DNA of 64,000 bases from Bog-473 sp963840435 (GTDB taxonomy: Bacteria > Actinomycetota > Acidimicrobiia > Acidimicrobiales > RAAP-2): assembly GCA_963840435.1 (NCBI GenBank), contig CAWIYY010000003.1:868001-932000 (forward strand). The letters are read 5' to 3'. Under the pieces are notes generated by a model. It saw only the letters and a list, made by a program, of their open reading frames with translations. It had not been told where the DNA came from and searched no databases. A program made the translations under genes and the position numbers. Every line of letters begins with the position of its first letter. Position 1 is the first letter of the stretch. This document shows, one piece after another, positions 49,867 to 58,372 of the stretch.

Positions 49867-50702
49867 AGCTTGGCCGCCGACCCGAAAGCGGCCACGGTGC
49901 CGTTGGACTCGGCCTCCCAGTAGCCGGTGCCGTTGGGCAGCGGGGCGATCCCGATGGTCTGGGAGTTGGACGCGACCTGGGTCGCTGCCTGGCTCCACGA
50001 AATGGTGACGTCGGACGGCACCTGGCACGAGCTCACGAAGATGGCGGCCAGAGAGCCGCCGTTGTAGCCGTTGGGAGAGTAGGCGGCGCCCATGGAGAGC
50101 ACCGGCGGGCCCGAGGGGCAGTTGGCGTACTCGTGCAGGATGATGTCGCGGTGGCCCCAGCATTCGCTCGGGTTTGAGGGCGAGCACAGCTCGTTGGTGG
50201 TGGACGTGCCACCCCAGCCGTCGTCGTACATCCAGTAGAAGTCCGCCTCGAGGGGGTTCGACAGCCCGCCGGCCCAGATGGAACCGCCCCAGGTGACTCC
50301 GGATCCGCCGGAGAGCGACGTGGGGAAGGAAGGGTCGGACCCGCCGTTGGCCCCGGCCTGCGCGTAGGAGTCCAGCTGGCTGGTGATGTAATCGATCGGG
50401 GGCAGACCCCGGTCCGCCCGCTCCTCGTTGACCACGGTGAGCACCTGCTGGTCGATCGGGAGGCCCGAGAGCGACGACTCGACGATGTTCATCGGTCCCA
50501 CGCCCTCGGCGCTCCTGCCCGCGTCGATGGACTGCAGCCAGTCCGAACTGCTGGGCGAGATGTTGGCCGGCGGGTTCGACGGCGGCAGAATCCCGGCCGC
50601 GGCCGCGGGGGCACCCGTCACCAGAATTGCCGCACCGGCCGTGCTGAGCACGGCGAGCGGCGCGATGAGCGCAGCAATACAACGACGGGCACGGCGATCC
50701 AC
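49218..50702 (-). CDS. secreted CAP-like protein with six GYW repeats (copy B)
   Basis: A 494-residue paralogue of copy A. Signal segment AALIAPLAVLSTAGAAILVT, linker AGILPPSNPPANISPSSS, CAP-like domain (LTVVNEERADRGLPPIDYIT, ECWGHRDIILHEYANCP), then the first repeat GYWEAESNGTVAAFGSAAK and five units identical to copy A at DNA level. The CAP part is similar to copy A but clearly diverged, so the identical 3' part is younger than the gene duplication. GTG at 50702 has GGGGGA seven bases upstream. Confidence 0.82.
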   Translation of the reverse strand: MDRRARRCIAALIAPLAVLSTAGAAILVTGAPAAAAGILPPSNPPANISPSSSDWLQSIDAGRSAEGVGPMNIVESSLSGLPIDQQVLTVVNEERADRGLPPIDYITSQLDSYAQAGANGGSDPSFPTSLSGGSGVTWGGSIWAGGLSNPLEADFYWMYDDGWGGTSTTNELCSPSNPSECWGHRDIILHEYANCPSGPPVLSMGAAYSPNGYNGGSLAAIFVSSCQVPSDVTISWSQAATQVASNSQTIGIAPLPNGTGYWEAESNGTVAAFGSAAKLGSLSGALNAPIVGITATPDGGGYWLVGADGGIFSFGDAHFYGSTGSLRLNKPIVGLASTPDGHGYWMVASDGGIFSFGDAAFHGSMGGQALNRPIVGMADDASTGGYWEVASDGGIFSFDAPFFGSTGSIHLNQPIVGMEANANGKGYRFVASDGGIFTFGNAPFDGSTGGTPLVAPVVGMAPDNATNGYWLAAADGGIFTFGGASFLGRLVSGG

Positions 50703-51116
50703 CTAGATTTCCCCCTCTTGATCTCGCGTCCGCCGACAGTATGGGGAAAGTTGCGCGAGAATTGAATGGGCCCTTATGACTATATGAGTGCGTGCTCTAA
50801 TACCCATTGAACTGGGTAAACAGGGGTAAAAATCACGGGGTTGTTGACCCGTTGTTGCCGACTTGATAACCGCTTGTCAATGAATTCTTTGACGAAATAT
50901 GGCGGTTGCATCAAGTTGCGCTTTGAGCGCAATAAGAGTCAGCGCGGCGGAACAAAGCCGGTGTCGACACGGCCGCAGCGGGGCACGCCGCCCTCCTATC
51001 CGATCAGTGTCGGCAGGACGCGGGCTGGCTTGAGCAAGAAAGGGCGGTGGCTCGCCATCGGCCGCGCTGTCCCTCTCCGAGCCGCTGTGCGGGCCGCTGT
51101 GCGGGTCGGGGTCTGC
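50703..51116. other. 414-bp intergenic region with copy B promoter
   Basis: No gene seen. The part next to copy B is AT-rich and holds the 22-bp element shared with copy A at 50759-50780 (around TGAATGGGCCCTTATGAC), a TACTGT-like minus 10 candidate nearer the gene, and TTTGACGAAAT at 50888-50898. The far end is GC-rich with a repeated GCCGCTGTGCGGG-like segment near 51081-51104. Confidence 0.5.
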
Positions 51117-52628
51117 TCAGGGAGCGAGGGGGCTGTTGGCCCGGCCCAGGTAGGCGGCGCCCCCGTAATTGAAGATGCCGCCGTCCGCCGCCGCCATCCA
51201 GTACCCGCCAGTGGCGTTGTCCGCCGCCATGGCGACCATTGGCGCCACGAGGGCCAGGCCGCCGGTCGAGCCCTCGAAGGGCGCCGTGCCGTAGCTGAAG
51301 ATCCCACCGTCGGCCGCCACGAAGCGATAGCCGAACCCGTTCGGTGTGCCCTCCATGCCCACGATGGGCTGGTTGAGGTGGATGGAGCCCGTGCTGCCCA
51401 AGAAGGGTGCGTCGAAACTGAAGATGCCGCCGTCCCCGGCCACCTCCCAGTAGCCGCCCGTGGAGGTATCGGTGGCCATCCCGACGACGGGATCGTTGAG
51501 GGGCTTGCCCCCCATGGAACCCCTGAACACGGCGTCCCCGTAGCTGAAGATCCCACCGTCAGCCGCCACGAGCCAGTAGCCCTTGCCATCGGGCGTCGCG
51601 GCGAGCCCGACGACGGGCTGGTTGAGCCGCAACGATCCGGTGGAACCGTAGAAGTGGGCGTCACCGAAGCTGAAGATGCCGCCGTCCGCGGCCACCAGCC
51701 AGTAGCCGCCCCCGTCGGGGGCGGCGGCCATGCCGACGATGGGCGCGTTGAGCCCTCCGGACACCGATCCGTCGTTCGGCGCCTTGCCGAAGGCGGCGAC
51801 CGTGCCGTTTGCCTCTACTTCCCAATAACCCGAGCCGTTGGGGAGCGCGGCCATCCCGACCACGCGGTTGGGCGAGGTCGACCACAAGGCCTGTGGCCAC
51901 GTCAACGTCACGTCGGATGGCTCGGCGCACGAGCTCTCCATCACCGCGGCCATCGATCCGCCGGAGAAGCCCGTCGGACTGTACGCCGCGCCCATGGAGA
52001 GCACGCTTGGCCCGGCGCCGCAGCCCGGATAGCCGCGGAGGATGGCGTCGCGGTGAATCCAACAGTCGATCCCGCGCATGCACGCGACGTTGGAATTGGT
52101 GCCGGGACCGTCCAGGTACATCCAGTAGTAGTCAGCCGCCAGCGCGGAGGAGACCTCACCCGCCCAGATGGAATCGCCTGCCACCGCCGGGGCGCCGCCG
52201 GTCAAGGTGGTCGGCACCGCCGGATCACGACCCAGTGCGGCCCCCTGCGCGGCGAACGCGTCCAACTGTGACGTCATGTACATGATCGGCGGAAGCCCTC
52301 GGCCGACGCGCTCGAGGTTGATGGCGATAAAGAGCTGCTCAGCGGCCGGCAGTTGCACGAACTCGGACTCGCTGATCGCCATGGGTCCCACGCCTTCGAG
52401 GGCGCGGGCGTTGTCGATCGACGCCAGCCAATCAGGGCTGCTCTGCGGCGTGTTGACGACAGGATTTGCGGGCGGCACGATGCCGGCGGCACCGGCCGAC
52501 GACGTCCACCCGGTCATCACGATGGACGCCAGCACGGTGCCGACGACGGCCACCAGGGAGACGACGCGGGACCTTGTCGTCGTGGTTCGCTCCGCCGGGG
52601 ACGTGCGCCGCGACCACACCTGCACCAT
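51117..52628 (-). CDS. secreted CAP-like protein with six GYW repeats (copy C)
   Basis: A 503-residue paralogue. Membrane/signal segment VVSLVAVVGTVLASIVMTGW, linker AGIVPPANPVVNTPQSSP, CAP-like domain (LFIAINLERVGRGLPPIMYM, IDCWIHRDAILRGYPGC, where the GHR of copies A and B is IHR), and six repeats starting GYWEVEANGTVAAFGKAP and ending GYWMAAADGGIFNYGGAAYL. Diverged throughout from copies A and B, with no long identical tract. ATG at 52628. The gap to copy D (52629-52773) shows no clear promoter, so it may be read through from copy D. Confidence 0.8.
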   Translation of the reverse strand: MVQVWSRRTSPAERTTTTRSRVVSLVAVVGTVLASIVMTGWTSSAGAAGIVPPANPVVNTPQSSPDWLASIDNARALEGVGPMAISESEFVQLPAAEQLFIAINLERVGRGLPPIMYMTSQLDAFAAQGAALGRDPAVPTTLTGGAPAVAGDSIWAGEVSSALAADYYWMYLDGPGTNSNVACMRGIDCWIHRDAILRGYPGCGAGPSVLSMGAAYSPTGFSGGSMAAVMESSCAEPSDVTLTWPQALWSTSPNRVVGMAALPNGSGYWEVEANGTVAAFGKAPNDGSVSGGLNAPIVGMAAAPDGGGYWLVAADGGIFSFGDAHFYGSTGSLRLNQPVVGLAATPDGKGYWLVAADGGIFSYGDAVFRGSMGGKPLNDPVVGMATDTSTGGYWEVAGDGGIFSFDAPFLGSTGSIHLNQPIVGMEGTPNGFGYRFVAADGGIFSYGTAPFEGSTGGLALVAPMVAMAADNATGGYWMAAADGGIFNYGGAAYLGRANSPLAP

Positions 52629-52773
52629 CGAGCCAGCAATCCTTCCCGCCGTTCAGCGAACGACCGATCGTCGCCAGCATGTGTAGTGCACTCGTGGCGG
52701 GGCTCGCATACCCCCAGCGCACACTGGGGCTGAAACCATTGAGCCGGCTCGGGAGAGACGGAGGCGGATCCCT

Positions 52774-54285
52774 TTAGTTGGAGGTGTCGATCCGCCCGAG
52801 ATACGAAGCACCGCCGAAGGTGAAGATCCCTCCATCGGCGGCGGCGAGCCAGTAGCCGTTGGTCTGGTTGTCCGGGGCCATGCCCACGATGGGTGCGACG
52901 AGAGACTGCCCGCCCGTCGATCCGTCGAAGCTGGCCTGACCGAAGGAGAACACCCCTCCGTCCGCCGCTTCGAAGCGGTAGCCCTGCCCGTTTCCGAGGG
53001 CCTCCATGCCGACGATGGGCTGAAAGAGGCGGATACTCCCGGTGCTCCCCAGGAAGGGTGCGTCGAAACTGAAGATGCCACCGTCAGAGGCCACCTCCCA
53101 GTAGCCGCCGGTCGACGGGTCGGCCGCCATGCCCACCACTGGTTGGTTCAAGCGCGTCCCGCCCATGGAGCCATGGAACCTCGCATCGCCATAGCTGAAG
53201 ACGCCGCCGTCGGAGGCCACCAACCAGTACCCGCCCCCATCGGGCGTCGAGGCCATGCCGACGATCGGCTTGTTCAGCCGCAGTGAACCCGTCGAGCCGT
53301 AGAAGCGAGCGTTGCCAAAGCTGAAGATGCCACCGTCCGAACCGACCAGCCAGTAGCCACCGCCATTCGGCGTCGCGACGATTCCCACGATCGGAGCGTT
53401 GAGCGGAACGGAGAGTGACCCGTAGTTCCGCGCGGTGCCGAAGGCAGCGACGGTGCCGTTGGCTTCGACCTCCCAGTAGCCCGACCCGTTGGGCATGGCG
53501 GCCACGCCGACCGTCGGCGAGTTGGCAGCGTCTGAGAGCGCCTGCTGCCACGTCATGGTGACGTCGGTGGGAGGACCGCACGACCCGACCAGTTCCGCTG
53601 CCAGCGATCCACCGGGATATGCCGCGGGCTCGTCGGCCGCGCCGAACGAGACGACCGGAGCCTGCGCGCCGCACGATGGCATGGTGTGAAGGACGATGTC
53701 GCGGTGCATCCAGCAGTACGGGGATCCGGCTGACGTGCAGGCCTCGTTCGAGGACGCGCCACCCCAACCGTCGGAGTACATCCAGAAGTAGTCGTCCTCG
53801 AGAACCGACGAAGAGCCTCCGGCCCAGATGGCACCGGCCCAGGTGACGGGTGCTCCCCCGGTCAGCGACGACGGAAGGGGTGGGTCACCAGCCGACCGGG
53901 CACCCTGGTCGGCCAACGCGTTGAGCTGCGCCGTCATGTACTCGATCGGAGGCAGTCCCCGGTCGATCCGCTCGTCGTTCAGCACGATGAAGAGCTGCTG
54001 TGCCGCCGGCAACGCTTCGAGCTCCGGCTCGTTCACCTCCATCGGCCCGACACCCTCCTGGGCACGGGCGCCGTCGATGGCGGCCAGGTAGTTGCCGCTG
54101 CTCGGAGGGATGTTGGCCGGCGGGTTGCCGGGCGGCAGGATGCCTGCGCCTCCTGCCGCCGCGCCAACCCCAAAGACAAGGCCAGCGACGACAGCGACTA
54201 CCGCGAGTGCACGCGCAAAGCGCGTGCACCGATGTCGTACGTGGCCCCCCACCGAGCGCACCGAGGCCGACTCCCCGAGCATCAT
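52774..54285 (-). CDS. secreted CAP-like protein with six GYW repeats (copy D)
   Basis: A 503-residue paralogue. Signal segment ALAVVAVVAGLVFGVGAAAG, linker AGILPPGNPPANIPPSS, CAP-like domain (LFIVLNDERIDRGLPPIEYM, YCWMHRDIVLHTMPSCG), then six units from GYWEVEANGTVAAFGTARN to GYWLAAADGGIFTFGGASYL. First gene of the four in transcription order. ATG at 54285. TGTGCAAA occurs twice 11 bp apart about 60 bp upstream. In every copy the Cys pattern in the CAP-like part is kept, which supports an oxidised extracellular location. Confidence 0.8.
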   Translation of the reverse strand: MMLGESASVRSVGGHVRHRCTRFARALAVVAVVAGLVFGVGAAAGGAGILPPGNPPANIPPSSGNYLAAIDGARAQEGVGPMEVNEPELEALPAAQQLFIVLNDERIDRGLPPIEYMTAQLNALADQGARSAGDPPLPSSLTGGAPVTWAGAIWAGGSSSVLEDDYFWMYSDGWGGASSNEACTSAGSPYCWMHRDIVLHTMPSCGAQAPVVSFGAADEPAAYPGGSLAAELVGSCGPPTDVTMTWQQALSDAANSPTVGVAAMPNGSGYWEVEANGTVAAFGTARNYGSLSVPLNAPIVGIVATPNGGGYWLVGSDGGIFSFGNARFYGSTGSLRLNKPIVGMASTPDGGGYWLVASDGGVFSYGDARFHGSMGGTRLNQPVVGMAADPSTGGYWEVASDGGIFSFDAPFLGSTGSIRLFQPIVGMEALGNGQGYRFEAADGGVFSFGQASFDGSTGGQSLVAPIVGMAPDNQTNGYWLAAADGGIFTFGGASYLGRIDTSN

Positions 54286-54340
54286 GGTGGCGGGGCACTA
54301 CCCGCATCACCAGTGCAGCATGTGTGTCACAGGGGGTGCG

Positions 54341-54359
54341 TGTGCAAAAATTGTGCAAA
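54341..54359. promoter_or_regulatory. TGTGCAAA direct repeat upstream of copy D
   Basis: TGTGCAAA at 54341-54348 and again at 54352-54359, one helical turn apart, 56-74 bp before the copy D ATG. Good geometry for a dimeric regulator; the protein is unknown. Confidence 0.45.
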
Positions 54360-54367
54360 CGATTTCC

Positions 54368-54382
54368 CGGCCTTGTCGGCCG
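54368..54382 (-). terminator. hairpin after acyl-CoA dehydrogenase operon
   Basis: CGGCC-TTGTC-GGCCG, 19 bp past the stop at 54401 of the last gene of the minus-strand P450/dehydrogenase operon. Short stem, no T-tract. Confidence 0.45.
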
Positions 54383-54400
54383 AAGCACGACTCGGTGGCG

Positions 54401-55654
54401 CTAGCCGCGAGGGAGGCCGAGAAGTCGTTCGGCCACGATGTTGCGCTGGATCTCCGAAGTGCCCCCGGCGATGGTGCCCGAGAAGGAGCGCAGGTACTGC
54501 ACGGCCCAGGCGCCGTCATAGCTGGCGTTGAAGACGTCGAGGAACGCATCGTCGAAGCGCTCCTTGTCCCATGCGGTCAGGCGATTTGGTCCCGGACCGT
54601 CGAGATCGAGGCCCTCGAGGCCGAGCGCCTCCTCGGCCAGGAGATCGGCACGCTGCTCCGACTCACTCGAAAACAACTTGAGGACCATGTGCTCGGGCGA
54701 CATCTCACCGCGCACGGACTTGGCAAAGCCGATGTAGCCGAGACAACGCATGGCCGCCGTGTCCGTCGCGAGACGTCCGATGGCCTCGGCCACCCGCACG
54801 TCATCGCCGAGATTGCCGCCCCGACCGTCGGGACGGCGAGCCACCCGCACCAGACCCCGGATGGCGCGCTCCATCTTGTTGACGTTCATGATCCACAACA
54901 TGCCGCGCTCGTGGCGCAGCGAACCCTGGCTGACCGCCCAGCCGTGATTGAGCTCGCCGAGCAGGTTCTCCTCGGGGACCTCGACGTCGGTGAAGAACAC
55001 CTCGTTGAAATCGATCGCTCCGGGGTCAGTCAGTTCGGGGAGTGGGCGATAGGTGATGCCGGGGGTGCGCATGTCGATGATGAGCACGCTGATACCACGG
55101 TGCTTGGGCGCCTCAGTATCGGTCCGCACAAAGCAGAGGCAGTAGTCGGCGTCGTGTGCGCCAGAGGTCCATACCTTTTGTCCGTTGACGACGAAGTGGC
55201 CGTCCCCGCGCTCGGCCCGGGTGGTCAGCGAGGCCAGATCACTGCCGGCGTTGGGCTCGCTCATCCCGAGGCACCAGGTGAGATCGCCCCGCAGCGTCGG
55301 GAGCACGTATCGCTCTTTCTGGGCGTCCGTGCCGTACTCGACGATGGAGGCGGCGCAGATGGACAGGCCCTGAGGGTTGAGGCCGCGCGGCACCATGCGC
55401 GCCGCCACCACCTCGAAGTAGGCCATCTGTTCTTGTGGCGTGGCATTGCGCCCGCCCAGTTCTGGAGGCCATCCCGGGACGAGATACCCAGCCTCGAACA
55501 TCGCGCGCTGGAATGTCCGTCCCCACCCGGGGATGTGCGCCGAACTGCGCCGCTGCTCGTGCGCCATCTCCTCGGGAGTGGGCAGGTGTTCGTCGAGCCA
55601 GCCTTCGAATTCCCGGCGGAAGCGCTGGACCGAATCGTCAGCAGCGAGCCGCAT
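54401..55654 (-). CDS. acyl-CoA dehydrogenase
   Basis: A 417-residue acyl-CoA dehydrogenase. APELGGRNATP-like entry (VPGWPPELGGRNATPQEQMA), CLGMSEPNAGSDLASLTTRA, GQKVWTSGAHDADYCLCFVR, VAVSQG-type segment HGWAVSQGSLRHERGM, and C-terminal SFSGTIAGGTSEIQRNIVAE, again AGGT instead of YEGT. Closest in style to FadE26-like alpha subunits. ATG at 55654 overlaps the stop of the AhpD-like gene (TGATG). Last gene of the operon led by the P450. Confidence 0.92.
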   Translation of the reverse strand: MRLAADDSVQRFRREFEGWLDEHLPTPEEMAHEQRRSSAHIPGWGRTFQRAMFEAGYLVPGWPPELGGRNATPQEQMAYFEVVAARMVPRGLNPQGLSICAASIVEYGTDAQKERYVLPTLRGDLTWCLGMSEPNAGSDLASLTTRAERGDGHFVVNGQKVWTSGAHDADYCLCFVRTDTEAPKHRGISVLIIDMRTPGITYRPLPELTDPGAIDFNEVFFTDVEVPEENLLGELNHGWAVSQGSLRHERGMLWIMNVNKMERAIRGLVRVARRPDGRGGNLGDDVRVAEAIGRLATDTAAMRCLGYIGFAKSVRGEMSPEHMVLKLFSSESEQRADLLAEEALGLEGLDLDGPGPNRLTAWDKERFDDAFLDVFNASYDGAWAVQYLRSFSGTIAGGTSEIQRNIVAERLLGLPRG

Positions 55655-56064
55655 CAGTCTGGCAGCGCGTCTTCGTCGTCGACCTCGTGCACGTCCTCAG
55701 AACCCTGCTTGAAGCCGCGACGGGCGAACGGCAACGCCTGCATGGCCAGCACGATGCCGAAGGCGGGCTCGGTGAGCAGGATCGACCCGGCGATCTCGTC
55801 CCAGGTCGCACCGACTTGCGCGGCCAGGCGGGCGTGGCGCTGGACGCCACCGTGCTGACGGGCGACGACGGTACAGACCATGCGGATGAGCTCGTGGGTC
55901 TTGCGATCGGGCTCCCGCAGAGAGTCGATCGACGACATCCAGGCGTTCTGGGCGTGGAGCACGCCCGGCGCAAACTCGGTGAGGAACCGGTCCGAGAGCG
56001 GCGGCCACTGGTCTTCCTCGACGTCGTAGTCGAGAGCTTCGTCGTCGGGTTCTTCCGTGCTCAT
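55654..56064 (-). CDS. AhpD/carboxymuconolactone decarboxylase-like protein
   Basis: A 136-residue helical protein with the AhpD-like core: RKTHELIRMVCTVVARQHGG, VQRHARLAAQVGATWDEIAG, SILLTEPAFGIVLAMQALPF. The CxxC..H redox motif of active AhpD proteins is missing: the corresponding segment reads ARQHGGVQRHARLA. A peroxidase role is therefore unlikely; a structural, decarboxylase-like or binding role in the pathway is more plausible. Acidic at both ends. Overlaps the downstream dehydrogenase gene and lies 22 bp after the fused dehydrogenase gene. Confidence 0.78.
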   Translation of the reverse strand: MSTEEPDDEALDYDVEEDQWPPLSDRFLTEFAPGVLHAQNAWMSSIDSLREPDRKTHELIRMVCTVVARQHGGVQRHARLAAQVGATWDEIAGSILLTEPAFGIVLAMQALPFARRGFKQGSEDVHEVDDEDALPD

Positions 56065-56086
56065 CGCGCGGTCATCGTACCGGCGC

Positions 56087-58372
56087 TCAGCTCCCGGGCT
56101 CGGGGTCGCGGGGCTGGCCGAGGATGCGTTCGGCGATCACGTTGCGCTGGACCTCGCTGGTTCCGCCGGCAATGGTCAGGCAGCGGGTGGCGAGGAACCC
56201 TTCCTCCCAGCGCTGTGCCTTGCCCTCGAGCACCGCACCGCCGGCTCCGTAGAGAGCCATGCCCATCTCCTGGACGCGCTGCTCGTGCTCGACGCCCAAC
56301 AGCTTGCGCACGCTCGACCCGCTCCCCGGATCGACCCCGGACAGTGTGGCCAGGGTGGAACGGTGGCCGAGCAGGGCCACCGACTGGGCCTCGGCGATCA
56401 GGTGACCGAGTCGGCCCTCGAGGCTCGAGCCGATGCCACGGCCCGCCTCGTTCCGGCGCGTGGCGGTGCGGACCAGCGACTCGAGGCCGTTGCCGAACGA
56501 CGCACCCGACGACATGGAGACACGTTCGTTCGCCAGCGTCGTGCGGCCGATCCGCCAGCCGTCACCGGGCAGGCCGATCACCGCGTCGTCCGGGACGAAG
56601 ACGTCATTGAAGAAGACCTCGTTGAACATGGCGGCGCCGGTCAACTCGCGCAGGGGCCGAATGTCGAGACCCTCGGAGTGCATGTCGACGATGAAGTAGG
56701 TGATCCCCGCATGCTTGGGCGCGTCGGGATCCGTGCGGGCGAGGCAGATGCCGAAGTCGGCCGTCTGGGCCAACGACGTCCACACCTTCTGCCCGTTGAG
56801 CACGTACCCGCCTTCGACCTTGACGGCTTTCGTGCTGAGCGAGGCGAGGTCCGAGCCGGCACCAGGCTCGCTGAAGAGCTGGCACCAGTTGAGCGCCCCG
56901 AGCAGCGTCGGGCGCACCCAGCGCTCCTGTTGCTCCTCCGTCCCGTGGGCGATGAGCGTGGGGAGAGCCCAGGCCCCGACGGCCAGGTGCGGACGGAGCA
57001 CGCCGGCGGCGGCCAGCTCCTCGTCGATGACGAGCTGCTCGAGGGGTGACGCACCGCGGCCCCAGGGTGCCGGCCAGTGGGGCATGATCAGCCCGGCCTC
57101 GGCGATGGCCGCCCGTTGGTCGGCAGCGTCGGCGACCGCAGCGACGGCGGCGACGACCTCACGGATCTCGTGGCGAAAGGCCTCGGCCTCCTCGGGCAGA
57201 TCTGCCGTGAGGTTGCGCCGGGCCCCTCCCACCGCGAGCGCGGCCACCTCGTGGTCGAGAGCACCGATGTCACCGCCCGTCACCAGCTGGAGGTTGGCCA
57301 TCGCCCGCTTGAGATAGAAGTGCGCGTCGTGCTCCCAGGTGAAGCCGATGCCGCCGAGGACCTGGATGCACTTCTTGGCGCACTGCGCCGCCGCCTCAAG
57401 GGCGATGTCGCCGGCGATGGCCGCGCTCAGGGCTCGGCTCTCCTCGTCGGGATGCTCGGCGGGGTCCTCGCTCCAGGCGGCGGCGGCGTCCCAGGCCACC
57501 GCGGCACACTGCTCGGCGGCCACGAGCATGTCGGCCAACGCGTGCTTCACGGCCTGGAACTGGCCGATGGGGCGGCCGAACTGCACGCGCACCTTGGCGT
57601 AGTCCGACGCCGTCTCCACGCACCAGCGGGCGATGCCGCTGCTCTCGGCGGCGACCAGCACGAAGGCGAGGGCGTGCACGGTTGTCGCAGGCACCGTCCA
57701 CGCCTCGCCGGGGCGGACGGAACAGCCGTCGGCCGGAAACTCGATCGTCCCGAGGGCGCGGGTGCCGTCGATGGCGGGGAGCACCGCACTGGTGACGTCG
57801 GCACCCAAGGTGTCGCGGTCGAGCACGACCCAGGTGACCCCGGTCGCGTCGGCCATTCCCTCGCCGGTCACGTCGAGCGGCACCAGGACCAGACGGGCGG
57901 CCGGGAGACCCAGCAGCGGGCGGACGGCGCCGCGCAGGACGAGGGTGCCGTCGGATCGGCGCTCGGCAGCCAGCGGCTCGGCGCCCAGTGCCGCGGCGCC
58001 GGTCACGGTGCCATCGGCCAGGCCCGCCAGGAGTGGTCCGACGGCGGGCTGGTCGGACTGGTCGGACTGGCGAGCCAGGGCGGCCGAGACCAGCAGCGTC
58101 GAGAACACAGGACCGGGGAAGAGCGCGTGGCCAAGCTCTTCGAGCACGACCGCCGTCTCGGCCAGGGTGAAGCCCTGCCCTCCGTGCTCCTCGGGCAGAT
58201 GGAGGCCGAGCCATCCCTGGGCCGCCATCTTCTCCCACACCGGGGGAAGGTCGATCTGGCCGAGCGGCGCCTCGGCCACGCCACGAGGCTCGGTCGGCGG
58301 GCAGTGCGTGGCCAGCCAGCGCTCTGCGGTCTGGCGGAGCGACTCGTGCTCTTCGATGACGGCAATGGGCAT
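56087..58372 (-). CDS. fused double acyl-CoA dehydrogenase (FadE34-like)
   Basis: A 761-residue protein with two dehydrogenase modules. Residues 1 to about 350 look like a beta subunit: WLGLHLPEEHGGQGFTLAET, VRVQFGRPIGQFQAVKHALA and GGIGFTWEHDAHFYLKRAMA. From about residue 400 the rest resembles an alpha subunit: CQLFSEPGAGSDLASLSTKA, GQKVWTSLAQTADFGICLAR and IAGGTSEVQRNVIAERILGQ. Twice the usual length of about 380. In Mycobacterium, fused FadE34-type enzymes oxidise bulky steroid side-chain CoA thioesters. ATG at 58372 overlaps the ferredoxin stop (TGATG); an upstream start at 58414 is less likely. Confidence 0.9.
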   Translation of the reverse strand: MPIAVIEEHESLRQTAERWLATHCPPTEPRGVAEAPLGQIDLPPVWEKMAAQGWLGLHLPEEHGGQGFTLAETAVVLEELGHALFPGPVFSTLLVSAALARQSDQSDQPAVGPLLAGLADGTVTGAAALGAEPLAAERRSDGTLVLRGAVRPLLGLPAARLVLVPLDVTGEGMADATGVTWVVLDRDTLGADVTSAVLPAIDGTRALGTIEFPADGCSVRPGEAWTVPATTVHALAFVLVAAESSGIARWCVETASDYAKVRVQFGRPIGQFQAVKHALADMLVAAEQCAAVAWDAAAAWSEDPAEHPDEESRALSAAIAGDIALEAAAQCAKKCIQVLGGIGFTWEHDAHFYLKRAMANLQLVTGGDIGALDHEVAALAVGGARRNLTADLPEEAEAFRHEIREVVAAVAAVADAADQRAAIAEAGLIMPHWPAPWGRGASPLEQLVIDEELAAAGVLRPHLAVGAWALPTLIAHGTEEQQERWVRPTLLGALNWCQLFSEPGAGSDLASLSTKAVKVEGGYVLNGQKVWTSLAQTADFGICLARTDPDAPKHAGITYFIVDMHSEGLDIRPLRELTGAAMFNEVFFNDVFVPDDAVIGLPGDGWRIGRTTLANERVSMSSGASFGNGLESLVRTATRRNEAGRGIGSSLEGRLGHLIAEAQSVALLGHRSTLATLSGVDPGSGSSVRKLLGVEHEQRVQEMGMALYGAGGAVLEGKAQRWEEGFLATRCLTIAGGTSEVQRNVIAERILGQPRDPEPGS

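Noticed and set aside
47401..54285. CRISPR-like or mobile repeat array
   Set aside because: The periodicity is about 126 bp, in frame, and encodes GYW units; there are no short identical repeats with unique spacers, no cas genes and no transposase.
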